From the NCBI GenBank assembly GCA_900770025.1, contig CAAGIW010000020.1:8553-72552 (forward strand): DNA of 64,000 nucleotides. Direction: 5' to 3'. Of the stretch, positions 56,746-64,000 are shown in pieces; the first letter of the stretch is position 1; each line of letters begins with the position of its first letter. The position numbers and the translations under genes are program-made. Under the pieces are notes generated by a model. It searched no databases. It was not told the DNA's origin and saw only the letters and a list, made by a program, of their open reading frames with translations. This DNA comes from an uncultured Prevotella sp. Lineage in GTDB: Bacteria; Bacteroidota; Bacteroidia; Bacteroidales; Bacteroidaceae.

Positions 56746-57906
56746 ATGAAAAAAACAATGTTCCTTGCAGCACTTGCACTGGTAGTGACAAGCTGCTCAG
56801 AGACCGAGATTGTGAACAGCAATACTCAGGATGCACCAGAGAGTATCAACTTCTCTGCCTATGCCAACAGGCTCACCAAGGCTTTGCAAACCGACGTGAC
56901 CACAGCCAACCTTGCCTCGTTCAACGTGACGGCCATCGGCAATAACGCCACCTATTTTGAGGATGTCACATTCACAAAGAATGGCACTTCAGGCACTTGG
57001 GAGAGCGAATTAGAGTATGCCTGGCCCACGTATGCACTGGACTTCTATGCATACAACGTGCCCGAAAATATTTCTGAGACCGATAAGACCAAATTCACTC
57101 CGTTCATCAACAATGGGGAGAACAAGAATCTGAAGGTCACTCCTGCCAAGGAAATTGCCAATCAGGAGGATTTCGTGGTGGCCAAAGCGCTGAGCCAAAC
57201 ACTGGCAAACACCAGCGGAAACCAGTACCATGCCGTTAACCTTACGTTCAAACACTATCTCACACAGTATGTGATTGAGGCAAAGAACAGTCAGCCCTCC
57301 AACTACAATGTCTCTGTTTCTGGCGTGAAGATCGTGAACATTGCGGGCACGGGCGTTTACACTTTTGCTGACGATAAGATGAAAGCATCAACCACAGAGA
57401 ACGTATTGTCCACCTATAACGTATCCTTCACAAACAAGCCACTGACCTCTGTGGGCCACAAGATGATGGGAGAGAATGGTTACGGACAGTGGTATCTCAT
57501 ACCCCAAACTGTGACACCTTGGGTGGTGTCTGCCGATCCGAAGAACGCACAGAAGGGAGCTTATCTGGCCCTGAAGGTGAAGATAACGGCTGCAAACGGC
57601 AGCAAGATTTATCCGAAAACCAGCAATGATGATGAGTATGCCTGGATGGCTATGCCCATGCCAAGCGTGGTGACCGACGTGAAGAACTACGACTATGCAC
57701 AAGGAAAGAAATATACCATCATCTTCAACTTCTTCTCTGACGGAACGGGTGCAGGCTTTGTGGATCCCGAAGAGCCGGGCGACCTGGACGGAGACGGCGA
57801 TACTGAGGACGACAAGGGACAGCCCATCGGCGGTCATGTCATCAAGTTCAACGCCACCGTGGAGGATTGGGACACTGCCAACACCACCATCACCATCAAC
57901 CTCTAA
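56746..57906 (+). CDS. Fimbrillin-family lipoprotein, likely major pilin (pilus operon gene 3)
   Basis: The 386-residue protein has a lipobox (ALVVTSC, Cys17) and then INFSAYANRLTKAL. Arg42 is a plausible site where a trypsin-like protease would cut to expose the donor groove, as in type V pili. The body has two transthyretin-like domains with fimbrillin features (YAWPTYALDFYAYNVP, LTFKHYLTQYVIEA, GQWYLIPQTVTPW, YTIIFNFFSDGTGAGF), followed by an acidic loop (DLDGDGDTEDDKGQP) and a final strand, VKFNATV-like IKFNATVEDWD. It is more AT-rich and Lys/Asn-rich than its neighbours, as expected for an abundant pilin. Confidence 0.88.
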   Translation: MKKTMFLAALALVVTSCSETEIVNSNTQDAPESINFSAYANRLTKALQTDVTTANLASFNVTAIGNNATYFEDVTFTKNGTSGTWESELEYAWPTYALDFYAYNVPENISETDKTKFTPFINNGENKNLKVTPAKEIANQEDFVVAKALSQTLANTSGNQYHAVNLTFKHYLTQYVIEAKNSQPSNYNVSVSGVKIVNIAGTGVYTFADDKMKASTTENVLSTYNVSFTNKPLTSVGHKMMGENGYGQWYLIPQTVTPWVVSADPKNAQKGAYLALKVKITAANGSKIYPKTSNDDEYAWMAMPMPSVVTDVKNYDYAQGKKYTIIFNFFSDGTGAGFVDPEEPGDLDGDGDTEDDKGQPIGGHVIKFNATVEDWDTANTTITINL

Positions 57907-57950
57907 TCCCCTTGACGGCCGGAGGGGCATGAAGGCTCCTCCGGCTACTG

Positions 57951-58913
57951 ATGATAATGAACAAGCAAACCGTACTGTCTTTCCTCCTGTTGCTGTCGAT
58001 GCTGACGGCATGTAGGAGCGATGACCTCCCCACGGAGGAGGGTACGCCTCTGTCGTTCTCCACACAGTTGACCAAAACAGGCCTCTCTTCCCTGTTCGAG
58101 GACTTCAGGGTGTGGGGCTGTTGCATGGCCAATGGCGAGAGAACGGCCATCATGCCAGGCTACAGAGTGAACAACAATGATGCGGTGGGGTGGACCTATT
58201 CCATTGGCGAGGGCACCGAAGGACAGGCATTGCAGTACTGGAACCATGCGGCCGACGGCTACCGTTTCCATGCCGGAACGCCGGTGGCAAGGGTGGAAAA
58301 CATCGGCGAATCCACGCTGACCTTGGCCATGACAGCCACCACTACGCTCAGCGAGACCTGTCTGTTCAGTCAGCCCTGTGTGGTGGAACGCACCGATCCC
58401 GCCTTCGGTAGCGTGGTGAATCTGCTGTTCACCTATGCCAACGCCCGCATCAATGTGGCCTTCAGGTATCTATCCGACACCCCTGTGAGCATCGGGGATA
58501 TACGTCTTATTCCCCCATCTCCCTATGCCACCGCCGCCACACTGCAGATGGAATACGACTGGACGCGGCACATTGTGTCGCCCGGAGCACTTACTTCTGC
58601 CGTGAGAAGCAGCGATGCCCTCACCTTTCCGGCGGTGGAAGTGCCCGCCAATGAGGATGAGGCCGTGCCAACCAGCGTGCCCTGGTACATGATACCCGAC
58701 CCTTTGGCCACGGGAAAGTGGCGGTTGTCCATCACCGTGGGCAGCGATACCAAGGAGGTGGAGTTCACTATTGCCGAGCCGTGGCAATCGGGTCGCTCGT
58801 ATGTTTATCGCTTTGAATATACCACAGAGGCCAATCTTGTGTTTGTAGGAACCGATACTGAGCTGTTTGTAGGGGAGCATCCTGAGAGTGGAGGTGAGCA
58901 TGATTTCAATTGA
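57951..58913 (+). CDS. Fimbrillin-family lipoprotein, minor pilin (pilus operon gene 4)
   Basis: The 320-residue protein has a lipobox (LLLLSMLTAC) and then a fimbrillin pattern: LSFSTQLTKTGLSSLFEDFR, YWNHAADGYRFHAGTP, NARINVAFRYLSDTPVSIGD and VPWYMIPDP. It probably joins the shaft or connects it to the tip. Mets at 57951 and 57957 are both possible starts. It lies 44 bases after the major pilin gene, and its stop is one base before the next start. Confidence 0.83.
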   Translation: MIMNKQTVLSFLLLLSMLTACRSDDLPTEEGTPLSFSTQLTKTGLSSLFEDFRVWGCCMANGERTAIMPGYRVNNNDAVGWTYSIGEGTEGQALQYWNHAADGYRFHAGTPVARVENIGESTLTLAMTATTTLSETCLFSQPCVVERTDPAFGSVVNLLFTYANARINVAFRYLSDTPVSIGDIRLIPPSPYATAATLQMEYDWTRHIVSPGALTSAVRSSDALTFPAVEVPANEDEAVPTSVPWYMIPDPLATGKWRLSITVGSDTKEVEFTIAEPWQSGRSYVYRFEYTTEANLVFVGTDTELFVGEHPESGGEHDFN

Positions 58914-58914
58914 A

Positions 58915-60672
58915 ATGAACCTATTTAGAACAACATATCTGCTATTCAGAACAACATATCTGCCCGTAGTGGCCTTGGCTCTCCTCTCTTCTTGCAGCGA
59001 GAGCGAGCCTCCGTATGCCTCCGATTCGGCACAGTTGGAGATGACACTCGGTGTGCAGTCGCTCACCAAGTCGCACTTCACCGACGAGGATGGCACCGCC
59101 CGCTTTGTGTGGGACGTGGGCAGCAGCATGATAGCCGCCGTGTCTAACGGTGCGGAACTCGTCCGCTGGACAGACGGCAGCTACTTCTCGCCCATGCACA
59201 TCTCGCTGGTTGACCCCACAGGCAGCGACAGAGTGCTCGGCGCAGGCTCGGCCCTCACCCTGCCATCCAATGCCGCACAGGCGGGCGACGGCATCTTCTA
59301 TCTCTCTCCTGTCAGCGATTCTTCCCTCTGCACCACCGAGGCTTCGGCGGGGGGAGCCACTGTCAGCTTCTCCATGCCCCATGTTTTTGAACAGAGTGCT
59401 TCGGGAAAGTTGGAGGAATTTGAACCCTACTGCTTTATCCACGGCGAGTCTTCGGTGCTGAGTGTGCCGTCGGGCAGCAACAAAAACTTCGTGTCCAACA
59501 CCACACAGTTCCGCTCCATCCCTGCCATTTTCCGCTTCAACGTGACGAACAGCACGGCGAAGGACATGACGATAGAGTCGGTAAAGATAAGTTGCAACCG
59601 CCTTTTCCCCGACCGCCTGCAGTGGCGCTGCGATGCCAATGGCGTGAGTATCGGCGAGCAGACAGACAAATCTGGCTACTTCAATACCATCAAGACCACC
59701 GTGAACCCAGGTTATGGCGAACGGATAGCGGCCGCCGGCAAGGGCACCTATTATGCCATGTGCCTGCCGTTCGACAGCGATGCCTCCATGACGGGGGCCA
59801 CCTTGGCCTTCATCTTGGAGACTTCTGACAAGATACACACCTTCAACGTGAGTGCCGCCGAGTTCTTTCGCGATGCCGAAGAGGGGCACAGAAAGTTTGA
59901 GAGCAACAGAATTTACACCTTCAACTTCAGGTTGAACGACCACACAGTGGAGTTGGAAGGAGTGGCAATCTCCGACTGGGTGGACGTGCCTTTCTACTAT
60001 CCCACGGAAGAAGTGTCGGCCTTCATATACCTCAACCCTTCATATTGGGTGCAAGACAGGAAAAACCTCTACACCTATGGCTTTGTAAAGATGAATGGAA
60101 GCGCATCTTCGGGCACCATGTGGGGCGAGTGCAACATCGGCGAATACCTATATTACTCCTGCGACAACCTGCTTTCGTGGAACCAGGTGGCTCCGCAGAG
60201 CGAGGGCGACAACGGCTATCTGTCTGATTATTTCGACGGCATCACCGACTTCAAGTGGCAGACTCCTGCAAGAGAAGACTTCGTCCGACTGCTCGAAACA
60301 GAGGAGAACGTGGAGATGTGCATGGACGATGAGTCGGGAGTGTATGGACTGCGCATCAAGAGTGCGGTGGTTTCCGGGGCTTCCATCTTCCTGCCCTGCT
60401 CCTACACCACCCACACCAACTATACCGAAGAGGGCTCCACCCGTATCGAAAGGGAGTGCCACGGCTATTACTGGACACGGGATGCCGTGGACGAGAGCCA
60501 TGCCTACCTGCTGCATTTCGCCTTCAAGCAGACGGAAACGGTGACGGACGAGACCTCCACATTCTCTCCATTCAGCAAGATAATCAACTCGGGCAGCAGT
60601 CTGTATGAGTTTATCAGTGCCCCCAAGAACGACAGTCATACCGTTAGAGCGATACTCCATGATGAAGAATAA
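58915..60672 (+). CDS. Fimbrillin-family tip-like lipoprotein with FISUMP-type C-terminus, 1 (pilus operon gene 5)
   Basis: The 585-residue protein has a lipobox (ALALLSSC). Its extreme N-terminus repeats LFRTTYL twice because of a 21-bp in-frame duplication (58927/58948). Fimbrillin-like strands fill about 30-350. The C-terminal third resembles the Fib_succ_major (FISUMP) domain: GECNIGEYLYYSC, FKWQTPAREDFVRLLE, CHGYYWTRDAVDESHAYLL. Such domains occur on tip adhesins. Starts at 58888 or 58900 are possible, but 58915 gives the cleanest signal and sits next to the previous stop. Confidence 0.8.
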   Translation: MNLFRTTYLLFRTTYLPVVALALLSSCSESEPPYASDSAQLEMTLGVQSLTKSHFTDEDGTARFVWDVGSSMIAAVSNGAELVRWTDGSYFSPMHISLVDPTGSDRVLGAGSALTLPSNAAQAGDGIFYLSPVSDSSLCTTEASAGGATVSFSMPHVFEQSASGKLEEFEPYCFIHGESSVLSVPSGSNKNFVSNTTQFRSIPAIFRFNVTNSTAKDMTIESVKISCNRLFPDRLQWRCDANGVSIGEQTDKSGYFNTIKTTVNPGYGERIAAAGKGTYYAMCLPFDSDASMTGATLAFILETSDKIHTFNVSAAEFFRDAEEGHRKFESNRIYTFNFRLNDHTVELEGVAISDWVDVPFYYPTEEVSAFIYLNPSYWVQDRKNLYTYGFVKMNGSASSGTMWGECNIGEYLYYSCDNLLSWNQVAPQSEGDNGYLSDYFDGITDFKWQTPAREDFVRLLETEENVEMCMDDESGVYGLRIKSAVVSGASIFLPCSYTTHTNYTEEGSTRIERECHGYYWTRDAVDESHAYLLHFAFKQTETVTDETSTFSPFSKIINSGSSLYEFISAPKNDSHTVRAILHDEE

Positions 60673-62329
60673 CCAGTTATACATACTGCTGACAGTCTGC
60701 CTGCTTGCCTTATCCGCCTGCAGTAGAGACAGCGATGAACTGCCCGAAAGCAGCGAAAGACTCTATATCCGTGCCGCACTCCGGCCCTTTCCCGAAGACA
60801 TCATGCCCCAAACCCGAGCGGCCAACCACGGTTTTCTCACCTCTTTTGAGGAGGGAGACGAGATAGGAGTGACGGGTGTGGATGCCGACGGCAACGTGAT
60901 TGACGTATGCAACAACGTGAGATTCAGGTATCATACATCGCAGACGGAGGGCGATGGTGTGTGGTCCTCGTTCCTGAACGACCGCGGCTACGGCTTTGTG
61001 GAGAAGGTGAAAGGGGCGAAATATTTTGCCTATTACCCGTATGACAGCAGGTGGGACGGGAAGAATCTGGACTATATCATGGAGCAATTCACTGTGGAGG
61101 AAGACCAGCACACCAAGGAAAACTTTACCAAAAGCGACCTGATGGCACCCGAAGAGCCCATGCTGCCTGCCGGAGAAGAGCTGCGTTTTGTGATGAATCA
61201 CAAGATGGCCACCATCTCCATCTTCTACAACAACGAGTGGAAACCCGACGGCACAGCCCTCTATCCCATCATCCTCTACCCCGAAACCACGCCGGCCGAG
61301 CTCACCATTGCCCACACCTACCGTTCGCAACTCCCCTCTGGCGAGAGCGAGTACAGGCGCAGGTATTTAGTCAACCCCCGCAAACAGAGCACCGTGAAGT
61401 TGGTGGGAAGGTTGGAAGAGTCAAGTTTCCGCTACTTCAGTCACACGTTTGAGGTGGAGCCAGGCCACCTCTATTCCGTCTCGTTCGAGGGAGAACCGTC
61501 GGTACCCTATACCGATGGTGTGGACTTGGAGCTCGATTCCGTGCCCTTTGTGGATAAGAACGGCGACACCATCACCTTGGGTCACACCGTCATCTGGTCC
61601 AAATACAACCTCGGAGAGTCGGGCGCAGAGAAGTATCCCTTTGCCCCTGCTGCCGGCGACAAGGGCACACAAAACGGAGGAAAAGACCCGGAAGCCCGGG
61701 GCGACTACTATGCCTGGGCAGCCACCTTCACCCAATACGACAACGGACTGACGGGCTATCACGGCTACGGATACAACAATTACTTTGACAAGGAGTATAT
61801 GGTGGCTCCCCTTGGCGGCACCATCAAGGAAACAGAATACGACGTTGCCCACGCCAAATGGTGGAGGGGCAAGTGGCGACTGCCCACAGAAAACGAGTTC
61901 AGAGCCATGTATGAGGGCTGCACTTTCGAGATTGCGGGCAGCTATACCGAATCGAACACGCGCTACATAGGCGACTATGGCGGCAAGACCAAGGGGAAAT
62001 ACAGGTTCAACATCATCAAGGTGACCAGTAAGAAGAACCCCGAGAAGGTGGTGTATTTCTCCACCGGAGGCTATTTTGACGGCACCGTGGAACCGGAAAA
62101 GGGGGAGGACGGGCAGACCACCGACTCGGGTGATGGCAAGAAAAACGCAGGCATCGTGTCTCCGTCTGTTGCCTATTACCTGTCGAGCAGTGCCTCGCCC
62201 ACCATTCTCAGGTGCATTTCCTACGCCTACTTCACCGACACCCAGCAGAACATCAAGGTAGATGGAAGCCGCTATACGGGGATGCTCGTAAGACCCGTGT
62301 ATAGTCCTAACGAGAACAGAAACCAATGA
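60662..62329 (+). CDS. Fimbrillin-family tip-like lipoprotein with FISUMP-type C-terminus, 2 (pilus operon gene 6)
   Basis: The 555-residue protein has a lipobox (LLTVCLLALSAC). Fimbrillin features include GFLTSFEEGDEIGVTGVDAD, KYFAYYPYDSRWDGKN and MNHKMATISIFYN. The FISUMP-like end has VIWSKYNLGESG, GDYYAWAATFTQYDNG, WRGKWRLPTENEFRAMYEGC, YYLSSSASPTILR and SRYTGMLVRPVYS. It overlaps the preceding gene by 11 bases and the next by 4 (ATGA), so translation is coupled on both sides. Confidence 0.83.
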   Translation: MKNNQLYILLTVCLLALSACSRDSDELPESSERLYIRAALRPFPEDIMPQTRAANHGFLTSFEEGDEIGVTGVDADGNVIDVCNNVRFRYHTSQTEGDGVWSSFLNDRGYGFVEKVKGAKYFAYYPYDSRWDGKNLDYIMEQFTVEEDQHTKENFTKSDLMAPEEPMLPAGEELRFVMNHKMATISIFYNNEWKPDGTALYPIILYPETTPAELTIAHTYRSQLPSGESEYRRRYLVNPRKQSTVKLVGRLEESSFRYFSHTFEVEPGHLYSVSFEGEPSVPYTDGVDLELDSVPFVDKNGDTITLGHTVIWSKYNLGESGAEKYPFAPAAGDKGTQNGGKDPEARGDYYAWAATFTQYDNGLTGYHGYGYNNYFDKEYMVAPLGGTIKETEYDVAHAKWWRGKWRLPTENEFRAMYEGCTFEIAGSYTESNTRYIGDYGGKTKGKYRFNIIKVTSKKNPEKVVYFSTGGYFDGTVEPEKGEDGQTTDSGDGKKNAGIVSPSVAYYLSSSASPTILRCISYAYFTDTQQNIKVDGSRYTGMLVRPVYSPNENRNQ

Positions 62330-63819
62330 ACGAACAACAGATGAACAGGGTCACACATACATTATATATATTGTCTGCACTCATGCTGCTGCTCACCGCC
62401 TCGTGCGCCGAAGAAAACGGGCTGGCAGAGGGCATGGGAGCGGAGAGCACAGGCACGGTGCGCAGTCTGCAGGCAGGCATCAGTCACATGCAGGAGCCCA
62501 ACCCGCTGCCCTCAAGAGTGGCTTACAGTGGGGCGCAAGGCGGGCACACGGAGTTTGAAACGGGCGACGTGTTCGGACTCTTTGTGCTGGGAGAGGACGG
62601 CAGCGCCAAGGCAGTCAACGTGAAGGTGTATTGCTCAGGACTGGACAACCAGGGCAAAACGGTGTGGTCTATCTACAAGCAGGGCGATGCACAGGGCAGC
62701 AGTTCCAACTACACCCTGGCCGATGTTCTCGGACAGGGCTCCACCTATTTCGCCTATTATCCCTACAATGAGGCGTTGGGAAGCGCCGCAAGTGCAGAGG
62801 CATTGCAGGCATACGTGGACGGTTTTGTGAACACACTGCCCACCGACCAGAGCCATTCGTTTACCCACCACGACCTGTTGGTGGCCAGCAATATCTCGGG
62901 TTGTGAATACGGCTCGGTGGCCATCGGGAGCGAGGGGCACGTCAGTCTCACCTTTGCCCACACCTTGGCAATGCTCAGGTTCCGCCTTCCCGCGGGTGCC
63001 GTGAGGTATGATTATCTGATGGACAGCAAGGGCTTTGTCCCCTATCTGTGGGGCACCGCCAACGGCCATGATGAGTATGTGTATCTCTTCAAGCCGGGTG
63101 GCATACTGGACATTTGCATCAAGTATGTGCTCGGAGGCAAACTCTATCGGTTTGAAACGGGCAAGTGGAAGTATCTGCGCCCCATCAGCACCGCCGCCGG
63201 ATGCTGCTACACATTGGACGAGAGTGCCATCAAGGTGCCCTACAACTCGGCCGTGGACATGGGCACTTCGGTGATGTGGGCCAGCTTTAACCTTGGGGCC
63301 GAAGACGAGCCGGGGGCAACGGCAGAGACAGTGAGCCTGCTGAAGGGCATCTGTGTGATGTGGGGTGCCAACCAAGACACAGGCGGCTATGGCAGCAGTG
63401 CCTACGCCGCATACAACAACGGCTTTGCGGGCGGCACCCCGCCCCGCCAGTTGCCCATTGGATATAACTTCACGGGAGACCCCCTCTACGACGCTGCCGC
63501 CAACCTCTGGGGCGGAGAGTGGCGCACACCCACCGAGGCTGAGTGGCGTGAACTGTTCAGCGCGTGCACCTACAAGTCGGCAGGCGGCATCATCACCTTT
63601 ACCAGTAAGAGAACGGGCAATACCATACAGCTGAAGCCTGTGGGCTATTACGACAGCAGCAATCCCACTGCCACCACCACAGGCTATTACTGGTCCAGTT
63701 CTGCCAGTACGGTAAACAGCGTAAAGGCCGTGTCCACCAATCTCGGCAGTTCGGCGATCATCCACACCAATGCCAGCAGATATACAGGTCTGCCCGTGCG
63801 CCCCGTGTTCTCCAAATAA
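62326..63819 (+). CDS. Fimbrillin-family tip-like lipoprotein with FISUMP-type C-terminus, 3 (pilus operon gene 7)
   Basis: The 497-residue protein has a lipobox (LMLLLTASC). It shares with gene 6 the fimbrillin stretch GSTYFAYYPYNEAL and the C-terminal block: VMWASFNLGAEDE, GGEWRTPTEAEWRELFSACT, YYWSSSASTVNS and SRYTGLPVRPVFS. It is the last gene of the operon. The ATGA overlap with gene 6 supports the start at 62326 over 62341. The 181 bases that follow show no gene and no strong terminator. Confidence 0.83.
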   Translation: MNEQQMNRVTHTLYILSALMLLLTASCAEENGLAEGMGAESTGTVRSLQAGISHMQEPNPLPSRVAYSGAQGGHTEFETGDVFGLFVLGEDGSAKAVNVKVYCSGLDNQGKTVWSIYKQGDAQGSSSNYTLADVLGQGSTYFAYYPYNEALGSAASAEALQAYVDGFVNTLPTDQSHSFTHHDLLVASNISGCEYGSVAIGSEGHVSLTFAHTLAMLRFRLPAGAVRYDYLMDSKGFVPYLWGTANGHDEYVYLFKPGGILDICIKYVLGGKLYRFETGKWKYLRPISTAAGCCYTLDESAIKVPYNSAVDMGTSVMWASFNLGAEDEPGATAETVSLLKGICVMWGANQDTGGYGSSAYAAYNNGFAGGTPPRQLPIGYNFTGDPLYDAAANLWGGEWRTPTEAEWRELFSACTYKSAGGIITFTSKRTGNTIQLKPVGYYDSSNPTATTTGYYWSSSASTVNSVKAVSTNLGSSAIIHTNASRYTGLPVRPVFSK

Positions 63820-64000
63820 GGGGCGCCACGCTCTATTTCTTTGATGATTTCTTTGGGATTTCTGCCCCATCAAGTATTTAACCCAAATCGGCCATTAGCG
63901 TTATGATGATAACTGCTTATATTTTTGAACAGATGTCTTTTCGTTTTGAGGGAGCAATGGGGTTCCATTGTAACCGATAAGCGGAAAGACAGATGACAAA

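Overview
The window looks like a chromosomal segment of a Bacteroidales bacterium, most likely a member of Prevotella in the broad sense. Three kinds of evidence support this. Most transcription units start from the Bacteroidota promoter form (TTTG or TTG, about 19-20 bases, then TAnnTTTG). The gene content includes type V (Mfa/Fim-like) pilus genes, a succinate-type CoA-transferase, pectate lyases with a sulfatase, Omp28- and DUF3943-type envelope proteins and several DUF4294/DUF3575/DUF5119-type genes. Several secreted proteins end in the short Prevotella-style C-terminal motif (YNLxG...GLYIINGKK). No transposase, integrase, phage gene, CRISPR array or rRNA was seen. One tRNA (Glu, anticodon TTC) is present.

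Layout. 1-3.0 kb: start of a GH115-like secreted protein, a threonine-aldolase-type PLP enzyme, a tiny membrane peptide with its own promoter and terminator, and a sirtuin. 3.0-9.0 kb: three tandem FKBP prolyl isomerases in different predicted compartments, an Lrp/AsnC regulator, a fused C26 glutamyl hydrolase and M19 dipeptidase, and an M28 glutaminyl-cyclase-like lipoprotein. 9.5-16.5 kb: an operon of a U32 protein, SufE and a DUF4294 protein on the minus strand, divergent from an operon of a flavodoxin-like protein, a C_GCAxxG_C_C protein, an OPT transporter and MiaB. 16.7-19.3 kb: an AT-rich secreted protein plus a 57-residue peptide, preceded by a long structured RNA leader. 19.5-28.6 kb: a CoA-transferase divergent from CysS, a TonB-linked outer-membrane barrel, an LpxL-type acyltransferase and an AAA/DUF4143 ATPase. 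28.7-46 kb: a Na/Pi transporter, then pectin and uronate genes (PL1, a sulfatase, a mannonate-type SDR and PL9) interleaved with minus-strand genes for an RluA enzyme, a methyltransferase and envelope proteins. 46-54 kb: a secreted repeat protein, HlyIII, MATE, NUDIX, an esterase, RecO, tRNA-Glu and S20. 54.3-63.8 kb: one seven-gene type V pilus operon ending in three paralogous tip-like lipoproteins.

The intergenic DNA is unusual. It is full of short tandem and interspersed repeats. Many arrays with unrelated sequences share the same exact period of 22 bp, or 33 or 44 bp. Three loci carry copies of one composite noncoding element that joins a GGGGAGG-type palindrome family, a spacer of roughly 100-150 bp and a 22-bp array. 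The best candidates for something new are this repeat system, the structured leader at 18.9-19.3 kb with mutually exclusive pairings before a U-run, and the small-peptide transcription unit at 1.55-1.79 kb.
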